The notes under the pieces: model-generated
What the model saw: only the letters and a program-made list of their open reading frames with translations
Databases searched by the model: none
Told to the model about the DNA's origin: nothing
Shown: in pieces, positions 1 to 11,498 of the stretch
Position numbering within the stretch: the stretch's first letter is position 1
How the letters are laid out: each line of letters opens with the position of its first letter
Program-made: the position numbers and the translations under genes
Assembly (NCBI GenBank): GCA_963693305.1
Contig: OY855903.1
Coordinates: forward strand, 57,331,850 to 57,395,849
Source of the DNA: Meandrina meandrites
Lineage: Eukaryota > Cnidaria > Anthozoa > Scleractinia > Meandrinidae
Reading direction: 5' to 3'
Length of the DNA stretch: 64,000 nt

Positions 1-3000
1 CTGCGAGTGTTCAGGTTGGTGAAATTTCACTAATGGTACTTTAAATTGGTTAATAATTATTTTCAAGGTTGTAGAGTTCTTCAAAGTTTGCTCTAAAACT
101 TGTAAACCCTTGCTAACTAAGATTATCATAATAAAAGTAATTTGCTCAGTACTTGAAATCCACTTTTTGAACAATAAACTTCATACTTTGTATGTACATG
201 TACATGTGCCACTGATTTCAACTTGGAACTAGTGCTGTAAATAGAAAACTGTTCAGTTAACAAGCTTCAAAGCAGAAATAAAATTTCTTTTTATTAATTA
301 TTGCTCTCATTTAACAGCTAATGCATCCTGTCAAAACAAAGGTATGTATCATACACAACTTTCTAGTTCTTGTATACAGTATTCTTGAGAATTCAAGATT
401 GTGAATTGTCAGCATTTTGTTATAGATATGTTTTTGTGCAATGTACATATGCCAGAGAGGTTTTTTGATGGCATGGCAGGATGTATGACTGACAAATTTT
501 ATGTGGCTAGTATTCAATACATTCCCTTCCTGTTTATTGGGGCAGTTCTTTGCCAGTTGCAGTAAAAAATTGAATAGCAAACAGTTTGATGCATTGTTTG
601 TATACAAAGAGCCCGTGTGGTGAACAGCCAGGGCGTACTTTAGAACTGTTAGTAACACTTACTTTAATTGGCATGCATGAATCAGAATGGATTGCATTAT
701 TTTTGTCATTATTTTCTTACACAGACAGTTGTGTAATAATGAAATTGTTTGGCCTTTCCTTTACAGGAGGAACTTGTTAAACAACTCACGACTCAAATTG
801 CAGATCTGGAAAGATTTGTCACATTTTTGCAAGGTTTGTGGGGAGTTTGGACAGCAACCTTTCTTTTTACTATAATTTTGATTGTTGCTGCTATTTCACT
901 GCCCACAGCACCTGAATTTGCTATTCTTTTAAGTTTGAAGTCATCTTCATAGTCAAATGAAGATGACTGAAGATGTCAAGTGAAGACGACTTCCGCACAG
1001 TTTGTTGAAACATCAATCACCAACAAGATAGTGTGTTCCACAGTTCTGAATTAATTTATAGTATTTAGATTAGTATTTATTAGTAACTTACTATACCTGA
1101 TGAATGTTTTATCTGTGTACAAATTAATGTATAAATAAATAAAAGAAATAAATCATTTTGTTATAGGTGAAGTGGAAAATGCTGAAGAACGTACTGAGCG
1201 AGCTAAAGCATGTCCATGCCCCGTGCATGCAAGAAGGGGCAGAAAGATGCAGAAGGATCGACTAAGGGTAATTAGTTTGTATTTTCCTGAAAGTGCATGT
1301 ACTGGCATACGATCGTAGTCGGCGCGTTTTAACTGGTGTACAGATGACTTTTTTTATATTAGAATAGCAAGGAACCTTGGCGTAGACTTTTAAAACCTTG
1401 GCGTATCTTCAGCGTTGGATGTACACGGAATGCACCCTGGGGTGTAGTACACATACTGTAGTAGGAGTCTTTCTCTTCCATAGGATAGAAGTTGGGTGCT
1501 TAAAAATTATATATTAAAATCCCAAGAAAATAAAACTTGACCCTCAAGAATATACCCAGGGCTGTATGATTATTATCGAATATTACACAATTTTCCACTA
1601 AATCATTAATAGCCACTACTGTATGTTAACTATATACTGAGAAGAAAAATAAACTAGTACATAAACTGTTGGCGGACTGACGTTTGGTATTTTGGATTTG
1701 TATATAGGGAAAAGGCAGTTCTCATAAGGGATCAATGGAATATTCATCAGAAAGTGTTAATGAGCTGGATTATCCATGTGACTACAGCTTACAAGAAGAC
1801 TTGTCTGGCAGTGAAGATGGTAATGGGTGCTGTCTACATGTGCCGCCTATCCCAGAAACCCCTGAACAGATCCGCAGTCAGGTATAAAGTATCATTGTTG
1901 GGTATTCTACATTTCTAAAGCCACTGCATAGCAAACTCACAACTGATTGGCTGCATAAACACAGGGAATTGATTGTGAGGAGAGTGATTATCATATGCAG
2001 GCAGGGCTGTACTGTAAGGGTGCCCGGGTGCCTCAGGCGACTAACTTTTGCCTTTGGGCGACCAGATAGTCTTATTTCATTCATATAAGCTTTATGCTGG
2101 GCACCATGGATCTCATAGATTAGAACCTTTGGGCTCCTTGTAATTTTTCTTAGAGCACAGGCTTGGCAGTTGCCAGTTACACCGGGTATGTATCGATTGC
2201 AGGACAACCCTAGGTTTTTTCAATGCCATTTCTGAGCTCCTTGAACTATTAGACAGTTCAATTTTGGTTTTGTCAACTTGTACTGCGGGAATATTTTCAG
2301 TCACAGAAGCTACTTGGAAATTTTTCTTTACGCCACTGAAACAGGGATTTCGTGACAAAGGGGGGAGGAGGGAGGAGGAGCTAATTTAATAGCACGGATC
2401 CTTGTTTAAGTTTTCCAAGACAGAAGTCAAACAATTGTCAAATTGCCTTTAAGGCAGTGTTGTCATCCTCTTTAATCTACATGACCATGTAACGAATTAA
2501 TTATTTAATCAATTTGTTATTTATTTTTTATTTACTTAATAATTAATTAATTTGCATTTTTTCTCCCAAGCAGAAAATACGAGATGCAAGTTTGGCAATT
2601 ATCAAAAGGGCACTTGCAATTTTACAGTTATTCGCAATAAGGTGAGGCTAGTGTAGTTTAAGTTTTTTAGCTGTTCACCAAACCAGCAACGACCAAAATA
2701 AAAAAAAATTGTAGTTCACGAAATAAATGAAACAGTTGTCACTAGGGGTGCACAAGCACACAAAAGTTTTGGGAAGGGGTTGGTGATAGCCTACAAACGT
2801 CTTGTAAATCCTAACTGCTTCTTTTATAAGTATTTTACTGACTGTGTTGTGTTTGCTGTGTTTTTTTTAGTCAGTTTGGCTGCACTGGAAAACAGATTCA
2901 AGATCAGATTATAAAGAAAGCTACTTCTGTGGCCGCACCAGGATATTTGTAAGAAATTCTCTTTAGGTTGCGTCTTTGACCCCGATTTCAACTCAAATTC

Positions 3001-6000
3001 TCCATTCAGGTTACTTATAATTATTGCTTAATTTATATTTCTCATTGTCTTTTTTTAGCGAACATCTGGCTCAGCTTCAACAAGCTGTTCTAAAAATCAT
3101 CGATATTAAATCACGCGAGCCTCCCAGCGAAGGCGAGGAGTCTGGCCCTAATTCTCCCCAGTCTCCAACGAGCGTGCAAAGACGGACACGAATCCGCACC
3201 AGTTCCATGTCGTCCGCTGATACAACTCTATCAGAAAGCAGTGATAGGGTAAGATGTACAGTAACTTGTAATGGTAACTGCAGGAAGAAACGACAGACGA
3301 AACGGCTGCTTATGTTTACTAGCTGTTAGCTGGCTAAAAATGTTAAATTGGTTTTCAGGTTAAATCTTTTTCCAACCTACATTAATCGGCTTCAACCTGA
3401 AGATGACACTTTTACAATGACATAAAATAACTTGAATTCATAGACAGGAAGTCCAATAAATTGTTATGTTCAGGTTGAAACAGATTAGACTAGGCTGCGA
3501 ACAGATTTAATGTGGAAACCAATCTAACCTACAACATATCCACATTAAATAAAGTCTCTTATCTTCAAAGTACCTAATTATCTTATAGTCACAATACAAC
3601 TGCAGCTGTATATGTTGTGGTTCAATTTTACCCTTGGTTCATTTTTTTTTCCTTTGTTTTAAACTCATCATACATTACCATACCCAAAAACAAAGGAAAA
3701 TAAAATTTGAACCAAGGATAAAATTGAACCACAACATATACTACAGGTGTTACCAATTTTGGATGCAGTTAGTTGACAGCTGTTGAAAAGGCCCGTTGAA
3801 AATGTCATTTAGTCACACTGTTTGTCGGTAATTAATATACTTGGGTTTTAAACCTGTAGACGTTCAAAAGCTAGACCAGCGTAAGTACAAAGGAAAAGTT
3901 AGTAAATTAATCCATAAACGTGAACTGTAGGCATGATATTCGCGAGATCCGATCGCGAATAACAACGTATTCACTGTCAAGTGTTAGGGTTTAATTTCCA
4001 GGTGCTGAGAGCAAAACGATACGAGCTTGATGTACATTTAAACTCTCAAAACTAACAAACAAACAAAAACAACAACATCAGTAAAGAGTAACTTTCGATA
4101 AATTTGGAACGTGCAGAATTGATTCCTGGTATATTCTTTCAATGTAGTTTGATTACGCCAGAGATGCTGAACTGGTGAATGTTGTGAGGAAAGATTTAGC
4201 GATGGCGTTGAAGGCTCTCTTTCAACATGGATTAGTAAGGGTGAGTACGGAACGACGATCGAAAAACTTTGTTCGTGTTGACTTCAAAGTTTGTCCCTAA
4301 AAGAAAAGTCACATATTCGCACATTATTGCGAAATTATCAAGTTCTGCTAAATACTACGTAGTTTTTATTCTTAATTACTCATTGACTTAGAACTTAGTA
4401 AATCGCATAATTTCGATCATATTTGTATAGGTAATCACATGATTTCGAGTGCAATTTGGGATAAATCAGCACGAGTAAATTTTTCAAATATTTCTCTGCA
4501 AGTGGATGACAAACAAGGTGTGTTCGGTCGCTTACCTTTCCGAATCGTTGTTAAAACATTACGGAGTTGCCAAGCTTTGTAAATCTATACTGCTACGGAA
4601 TTTAAAGCTCTCTGTCATGCATTATCAGGTGCTTTTATCCTCATTCAGTTTCATGGGAATGAGCTGAAATGTGCGACTTCAATTCAGGCTTGTATTTTCT
4701 TCCTTCTTTACAAGCTGTCGCGAAAGAAAATCCTCGATTGGTAGCCTTCAGTAGTTTCGTAGAGCCTCTTTTGTGCTGCCCAAACGTCCAGTTGCTAGTA
4801 TATTAGTTTATACGCTGATAATTTTCGTTAAATCGGTCTAACTTTGCATTAATTGATGTTTTTGTTCTCTCCAAACACTCCGACAGCGGCCGCCATTTTG
4901 TTTGGCGCGCTTTCGCGGCTTTCCTGTCAATCATCTTAATTTCAACTTTCTGCACTCAATTTCATCTTTTTACACTCAATTTCAACTTTCTGCACTGTTT
5001 GGGATTAATTGACGTGCTCTCAGCCAATGAGCTTGCTGAAATTTTTGCATGTGTATTATTAACATGCTAATTGGCACCTTAGAAATAATAATAATAATCA
5101 AACTGCAGAAGGTGCAGGGAAGCCCAGGGCCATAGGCGCGTGGGGGCGGGGCTGCGATGGGTACGTCCGCACCCCTCACGCCCAGCAAAGGTCCGTTTAA
5201 TCTGAGAGGGAGGGTTAAAATGACTCAGCAGGTAGGAAGAGTGGACTTAAACAACTTGATTTTTCACAATTTTCCGGGCAAATGTACTCCCGTATCCCCC
5301 CCCCCCCACCCCCCCTAGATGCTCATGCTTCCGGCGCTTGCAGCCACCCAAGCAAAATCCTGCCTACGGCCCTGATAAGCCCACAATCTGTTGTCACTAA
5401 GCATCTCGTGGTTGTCACTCGATCACTAATTAAGATGTTAACAGTTTGGGTTGTGTTATTTATGTTGTTTGTAGGCTGTTGATCATCGTCTCATATCGTC
5501 CAAGTCGCTTGTGGCGTGTATTGTGCCTACAACAAGATCATCTCTTCCAAAGCGAATGCATATTTGGGAACTGTTTAATGAATATTACGGAATGAAGGTT
5601 AGTGTTTTCGTTTGATGTAAACTCTGCTCCTGGTTACACTAATATCTAGTTTAGTACCCGGTGATGGCGCGAAAATTCGCGAGTTCTACGGCAGTTGCTT
5701 GGTGCGTTGCTAAGCAACCTGACCTCTGAAGAAACTGCGGGCGCAGTCATTTTTTGGAAATAAAAAGTGAGTGTTTGAAGTGTGCGTCTTTGTAAGCTGT
5801 GAAGAGGGTTAATATTTGGTGGTTATTTCCTTGTTAGCATGGTAAAGAATATAACTCCACTCCTGCCAGACGATTGTCCGAGGCGTTTGGCATCGAGGTG
5901 CATGGCTCAAACGTTGTCACAGCCAAACAGGTATGAGTACGATCTTTTTGGCTAATTTCAGTTATTTGTAGGGCTCTGAACTGTCTTATTTGTTTCATTT

Positions 6001-7792
6001 TCTATAAACGTTTGTACTCTTGTTATGCATTCTGCTAAAATCAGTTTTTGTTACAGCTATATCTCCTTTATACAAATTTAAATTTCATAGAAAATTAATG
6101 AGGTTCTTAAAAGAACCTAAGTAAGAACCTCCCCAGCCAAAATTGCCAATAACTACCCCAAAATACAAGAACCTATTGCCAGACTACAAAAAAATATCGG
6201 TTCTTGAGCGGGTTTTTACTGTATTTGATTGTGACGTTTTACGTTTTTAGACCCTGTTGAGAACACTCCACAGAATAAAAACCACACACGAGCCCTGCAG
6301 ACGGAGCATGGATGCCATGGTAATTATCTTGGTTATATTTCTTTCTCGCATATAAAATAAGTAACGTATGGATCAATATATGGGAAAATACTATTGCATT
6401 CTAGCGGCGTCTTCTCGACCACTTGTCGTCACGCAGTGAATCTCCCTGGAGTAGCGTGGCGTGACGGTCCAAAATAACGCCTGCGAGCAAGAATGTTCGT
6501 TTATTTTCCTGTGATAAAAAATGAATGACATAAAAATAATTATACTTGCATGTACATAATAGGTTTAGTAAGCAGAATCCTTGCTACATTACAGGCATAA
6601 TCTTCAAATATATTCATTGTTATAAATGTGGTTCCGCAGTTTACTGCGCTGTCTTATCGTTGCCTTTTTTGTAATTTCCTTTACAGTTCAAATCTTTAGT
6701 CTGTGCTGGAATAAAGTAAGTTTAATTTTGTTGTTCTTTTTTTAGCTTACAAGTAGCTCCTTATTTTCCTGTCTTCTCCTGCGAAGTGATTCTGGCGCGC
6801 TCCCCCACTCAAGTAGCCCGAGAAAAAAAATGTGGGACTTCTTCTATTCTGGAAACGACAGAGGCTCTCGTGTATGAGGATAGTCATACACGTGGCTGGG
6901 CAGTGGGAGAAGGATTTAGGTTCTGTCTTTTTTTGGCAAGTAATATTCCAGATCTAATAAATTGAGGGCATTCGCTACAAGTACGTTGTTTTAAAATTCC
7001 GGCTGCGATTGTTCAAAGAGTGGATAACGCTATCCTTTGGATTAGCTGTTTCAGTCGAGATCCTAGTGCAGAGCAAGCTAAGAATTTTCCAATTTGTCTC
7101 CTCCCCCGTAAGTATGTACTCTACTACTGATACATGTCTGTGCATTGATTGTGATGTCTTTTTCCTGCAGTCAAAAAAGGCTTATCTACTGGTGCCGTCT
7201 GATTGCCAAGAGTTCTTCGCTTGTGGAAGAACACTACCAAACATGGTCGTACGTTCTTAAAACAGGTATATAAATACCATATAACACGTGGTGCAAAGCC
7301 GTGTAGCATTCCTATTGAACGGACTCCGGTAACATTCTGATAACGGCTCGTGATATTTTGGACAATTTTGAAATGTTACTCGCGGTATTATTTCCAAATA
7401 CTACTACAACTCGTGCTATTACCTATACTAATATTTCTCACTTCTTCAAATTTTACTAATCCTTTGAGAAAAACTATCTCTTCCCAAACATCCCCCAAAA
7501 TTTACTAAACACCGCTAAACATAAATTGCGAAATGAGCATCTATAGGGTTTGTCTGGATTGCTTGAAACGCGAACGAGATATTCGCTGAGTTAAGCGGTG
7601 AAAAAACGGGCTTCAAGTGAACCCCCGCCTTAAATAAACGTGTGTGTTGTCATCTGTACTTTGATGATTGTTTTAGGAATGGACGAGGCATTAGAGCATC
7701 TGGAACGATTAAACGAGTACAATTTCCATATACCTGAAGACCTGGCTATCAGACATCTAACCAAGATCAATGATGCCTTCGGAGACACTTAA
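1..7792 (+). CDS. RUNDC1: RUNDC1-like RUN domain protein, 3' part (spliced, 5' end outside window)
   Basis: Coding exons read with GT-AG borders and matching phases: 1-14 (partial), 318-341, 767-833, 1167-1267, 1708-1881, 2574-2641, 2871-2948, 3059-3248, 4148-4240, 5475-5597, 5838-5930, 6251-6319, 6687-6715, 7171-7265, 7677-7792 (TAA). From 318 on this gives 439 residues without a stop. The order matches vertebrate RUNDC1: a coiled-coil stretch (EELVKQLTTQIADLERFV, exon 767-833), a polar linker, a helical block with LAILQLFAISQFG, a Ser-rich linker, then the C-terminal RUN domain from about residue 235 of this segment to the end (motifs NSTPARRLSEAF, SLVCAGIN, EEHYQTWSYVLKTG, LAIRHLTKINDAF). 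RUN domains bind small GTPases or their partners; RUNDC1 is reported in the literature as a regulator of autophagosome-lysosome fusion (family knowledge). The exon at 1-14 is assigned by phase and weak similarity only. The 24- and 29-nt exons are unusually short. Confidence 0.9.
318..341 (+). other. 24-nt microexon of RUNDC1-like gene
   Basis: An AG acceptor at 316-317 and a GTATGT donor at 342 bound 24 in-frame nucleotides coding LMHPVKTK. This peptide sits directly before the coiled-coil exon at 767, where vertebrate RUNDC1 has a similar Asn-Pro/basic segment, so the exon is supported by position and phase although it is very short. Confidence 0.7.
3341..3560. repeat. Interspersed repeat with AACCTACA-type ends (copy in RUNDC1 intron)
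   Basis: This intronic segment contains inverted motifs of the type AACCTACA and the block GACACTTTTACAATG. A recognisably homologous copy lies in reverse orientation at about 32466-32712 inside a VCPIP1 intron, so it is a dispersed, probably MITE-like element and not gene-specific sequence. Borders are approximate. Confidence 0.6.
3609..3740. mobile_element. Palindromic MITE with TA target sites
   Basis: Two arms of about 50 bases (starting TATGTTGTGGTTCAATTTTA at 3611 and its complement ending at 3738) flank a loop of about 26 bases. A TA dinucleotide borders each end, as expected for Tc1/mariner-type insertion. It lies in the RUNDC1 intron between the exons at 3059-3248 and 4148-4240. Confidence 0.7.
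4885..4912 (+). promoter_or_regulatory. CpG-rich YY1-like site inside RUNDC1 intron
   Basis: GCGGCCGCCATTTTG followed by GGCGCGC is a strong match to the GCCGCCATTTT motif bound by YY1 in animal promoters and stands out in an AT-rich intron. It could mark an internal promoter; no transcript evidence is available. Confidence 0.25.
4938..4998. repeat. Three tandem copies of a roughly 21-bp unit
   Basis: The unit AATTTCAACTTTCTGCACTC occurs three times in a row, the middle copy diverged (CATCTTTTTACACTC). A short intronic tandem repeat next to the CpG-rich site. Confidence 0.7.
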
Positions 7793-7817
7793 TGGATGAA
7801 CGTATGAGAAAAAACAG

Positions 7818-7823
7818 AATAAA
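7818..7823 (+). other. Candidate polyadenylation signal of RUNDC1-like gene
   Basis: AATAAA lies 26 bases after the TAA stop at 7790-7792; it is the first canonical signal downstream and fits a very short 3' UTR. Confidence 0.5.
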
Positions 7824-9440
7824 TCTTAAATACAAACTGGTAAATAATTTAATGGCGGGATTTTCTTTGAGACGTCTGGTTAATTTAATACAAATGTTCG
7901 CTTTGAAAACGTATTGAGCGTTGTGGCGTTATTATTTCGTTGTTTAATTTGTTTGTTTTATTTGCATCTAAATACTAAACGATTTTTTGGTTCTGCTTGT
8001 ATTTGAAGTTTTTGAACAAAACTGGCAGGTGTTTTCTGCAGTAATAGATTTACTTTAGTGTTTGGTTTTCGCCTCTCCTTTTTCTCAAACTCTTAATTGC
8101 GTGTAAAGTTCTTTTGTAGCTGTAGTTATTTACTTTTGTACTTTTTTTCTTTCATTTGTATTATCTTGTTAATTCGCGAGTTTAATTTATTTGTGAAGCT
8201 ATTGGTAGACATTTTGCCCGCAAATTATGTGTATATTATAACAGATAATTCAAATAACAGCCCATTTTCCAAGAAAATAGGCAACAATTGAATTAATACT
8301 GAGTGAAAAATTGCATTAAAACATTCTCGTATAGTAGGCTGGTATAATATCACTGTTAATATGAATAGTCTAACGGTTATCATAAGCAGTTAAACTGTCA
8401 GGATAATTTTCGCAGTAATGATTTAATATGTATAGCAAAATTATATGGTATGATGTACGACTGTAGTGAATGGAATTGATGTAAAAGTACATTCTAAAGT
8501 GGTACGAGATGTTAATAAAATGGAGATAAATTAACAAATGGGTACCTAATTTGTTTCCACGTTCCACAGTGACCCGAACGTTATAGATTTTTTGTACACG
8601 AGTTTGAGGAGCTCATAGACATACCAATGGCGTATGGCAGGAAGTCTCTAAATCATAGCCAAAAGGTACTGAAAATATTTTATTTTTCTTCCGGCTTAAC
8701 TCTTTCCTTCCGCGGGAGGACTTGCGTGCGAGTTTCGTTCGCGATTATCGTGGCATCGCGCCTCGCGATATTTGCATTCGCTATTTTCACGATCCCATAA
8801 TACACTTTGTTTACCCCCCAAGATTTTCGCATAAGCATTGTTTTCAATTTCTCTAGGGACGATTGTACGTCATTGTAAATCCCAAGAGAAATAGAAAACA
8901 GTGCTTCAAAAATTTTGGGGGGTAAACAAGGTGTATTATGGGAACGGTGAAAATAGCGAATGCTGCTTGTCGATATTGTGCGCGAAAAATAGATTAAACA
9001 GTCGAACAGTGACGGGGATGATAATGAACTGTGGCATGGAAGAACTTGAAAATGGAAGTGTTTTGCATGTACTTCCAATTACATGTATGCAGATCTGGCG
9101 AGTGACGAAGGAACGAGCAAGCGGATAATTCATTTGAATGTCGCCATCCAGACTGCTGCCAGCACACACGAGAGGACGTGGCTGTAGCGAGGACATTTGC
9201 CGCGGCGCGTTCCCTCGTGCATGTCTTGTGTGCTGATAATTTTAAAGGGAAGTGTCTCTGCAACTTGTCTCTGCTAGACTTTTTTGTGTATGTACGTTGA
9301 GTTTGTTTGTGACGGCAACATGTCCCTTCGTGTAAATCACCCAAGGGCTCCTCGCTTTCGCTCCAACTTTTCTTCGCCGATTTTTTCCCCACAGCTTCGG
9401 CTTTCCTTAGCCCCCACTAACTGCCCCTGGGTCTCCGAGA
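7824..9440. other. Intergenic stretch, no gene recognised
   Basis: AT-rich sequence without a supported coding region. The only structure seen is the imperfect foldback element at 8774-8963, reported separately. Short ORFs here, including those crossing the foldback, have no recognisable protein features. Confidence 0.6.
8774..8963. mobile_element. Imperfect foldback MITE
   Basis: Left arm begins GCATTCGCTATTTT and the right arm ends with its complement. Inner parts CCCATAATACAC and TTTACCCCCCAA are mirrored by TTGGGGGGTAAA and GTGTATTATGGG, and GAGAAAT/ATTTCTC motifs close the stem around a central section of about 30 bases. Arms of about 75 bases with mismatches indicate an aged non-autonomous DNA element. 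Confidence 0.65.
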
Positions 9441-9741
9441 ATGGCGTTGGAGCCACATGATGAAAAACAGGTCGACCTGAGCGGAAAAATTGAGCTCGAC
9501 TACAGAAATAAGCCAAACAGATGCACACTTCGTTTTAACATAAACGATAAACCTAAACTCCAACGGGTACATGTTCATGCAAACATCCCGACTCCGAAAA
9601 AACTTGTATATATTTTGGCCAGGAAAGATTTCCAACAATGTGCTCTTCAAACTAACTGAGCAGGAGGACATGGGAAGGACCGTAGCCAGACTTGAGAACA
9701 AGACGAGGCAAGTTACGAGCGCCGAAGGCACCAGCCGCTAG
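9441..9741 (+). pseudogene. Unrecognised small ORF with an apparent frameshift
   Basis: An ATG at 9441 opens 72 codons (MALEPHDEKQVDLSGKIELD...) ending at 9659. The +1 frame is open across the end of this ORF and continues with a sensible hydrophilic sequence (KISNNVLFKLTEQEDMGRT) to a TAG at 9739-9741. The two halves read like one protein of about 100 residues broken by an indel near 9595-9625, where there is an A6 run. No domain is recognised. It may be a decayed retrocopy, or two coincidental ORFs; an intron is less likely because no good GT-AG pair restores the frame. Confidence 0.3.
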
Positions 9742-9744
9742 GCA

Positions 9745-10140
9745 TGGGCGGATTTAGCCGGGGGAGGGCCGAGGGAGCCGCGGCTCCCCCTTTTACCTCG
9801 GATTTGTTCCAAAAACCATTGTAACCAACCGTCTTTCAAGCGGTATTGTGCAATCAGGGTTTGTTGTGGGTATGAGGCAAGGTTGAGCTGTCGCCGAAAT
9901 TTTTTCGGCCCCCTCTTTCTGATTTTTCTGGATCCGCCCCTGCTAGGGGGGGGGGGGGGGGGGGGGGTCTGGGGGCATGGCCCACCAGAAAATTTTGAAA
10001 TCTAGAGGCTCAGAAATGCTCTTTTAAGCAATTTCCATGGCATTTTTCCAATTTTTTCTGCAGATTTAGATTTCCTTAATTAAACGTTCAATAAATCAAG
10101 AGGAGCAAGTGCCTCGTCTTGCCTCATGCTAGCTACGGCC
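9745..10140. repeat. Repeat-derived block with long G tract
   Basis: Contains GGCTCCCCC/GGGGGAGCC-type segments, a run of more than 20 G at about 9946-9967, and CGAGGCAAG-like motifs at both ends (about 9702 and 9890, with the complement near 10112). This is typical of degenerate interspersed repeats; no coding capacity. The exact element and borders are not resolved. Confidence 0.4.
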
Positions 10141-10248
10141 CTGACTTGGGTATTGTTCTTAGGAGGAGAAGAGGGAGGGAGTTGGATCGGACACGTACGT
10201 ACTCCGTAGAGAATCCACAAGCATTTCTTAAGCTTAAGTCGCTCTCAG

Positions 10249-10249
<1 letters not shown>

Positions 10250-10279
<30 letters not shown>
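10250..10279. repeat. (CAA)n microsatellite
   Basis: About ten perfect CAA units. The surrounding 10.1-11.5 kb is AT-rich and holds only short ORFs with no recognised features. Confidence 0.85.
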
Positions 10280-11498
10280 GGTTTATTTGAACTGTAAAAT
10301 TGCTAATAATATTTAAACAATAAGTAAATTAAAATACATACAGTTGCTGGTCACCCAAAATAACTAAAAAGCTAAACTAGTTGGGTGACCACATTTATTA
10401 ATTTAAAGTAAATATCAGGTCAGAAAAGAGGCATTTTACATTTTACACACTTAATTAAGGAAGTAGATTACAGAACAAATAATTCTTAAGCATTTAAGTA
10501 TAATAAGAAAGATAATAGTAGAAAAAAAAGAAAAAATACTAGAAATACCAGAATATAGCAATTAGTAGAAAAACTTAATAGAAATTAATAAAATGCAGGG
10601 ATAATCAGATGGACACTAGAGGGTAAAAGGAGAAGAAGCCGTCCGAAATCCTTCAGGCTCTGATCTGTGGGCAAGCCTAACCAATGTGCTTTTTTGCCTA
10701 ACCAAAATGGCTCGCTGGCTCGCACTTTGTAGTGACCGCTTGCAATGGACCGACAGTAATGGAGAAAGCTTGTTGATACCCCGTGAGCCACTTGGCGTGT
10801 AAAGAACTGATGATGACATGCAAGCAACGGCAAATTGTTTTTGAACGATGCGAGTAAAGAGTTGAAACTAATTGCCGTTGGTTTGAAAACCAGCTCATTC
10901 ATTCATTATACCATTATAGGCTCCTCGTGGAGCAAAGGGCGTCCACAATGCTGCGCCAGCGGACTCTGTTGGCCGCAGTCTTCTCTGCTGTATTCCAGCT
11001 GATGTTTGCTTTCTTCAACTCTTCTTCAATTGACCTTCTTCAAGTTTTGACTGGTCTTCCCACCTTCCGTTTACCCCGTGGATTCCGTTTCAAGGACACA
11101 ATACCAGCTCATAGTACAAAATAATTTTTTTCCACACTTTCAGCCGTTTTTACACGTCGATTCACTGCCTTCTAACAAATCGACACAAAACTTGTTCAGC
11201 CGCGTGCGGGTCGGGAACGTTCAAATGGACTTTGCAACGTTTAATTTGCAAGCTCTTTTCAGTCGATTTATAATAGACCAAATTTTTCTATGGTCTACGC
11301 TCACATCGACCATAACTTTCGAATTCGACCAATTAACGCTCGAGGATTTTCTAAGTTATTTTATTAAAAACTAGCAATGGTATATTGCAATTCCTGCGTT
11401 TTGATTTGTTAACAGGCAATGGTATATAGCTCATATACCATTGACCACAAATATCGTAGCCGATACGCGTCGGCGAAAACAGCTGGGGAGCTCAAATA

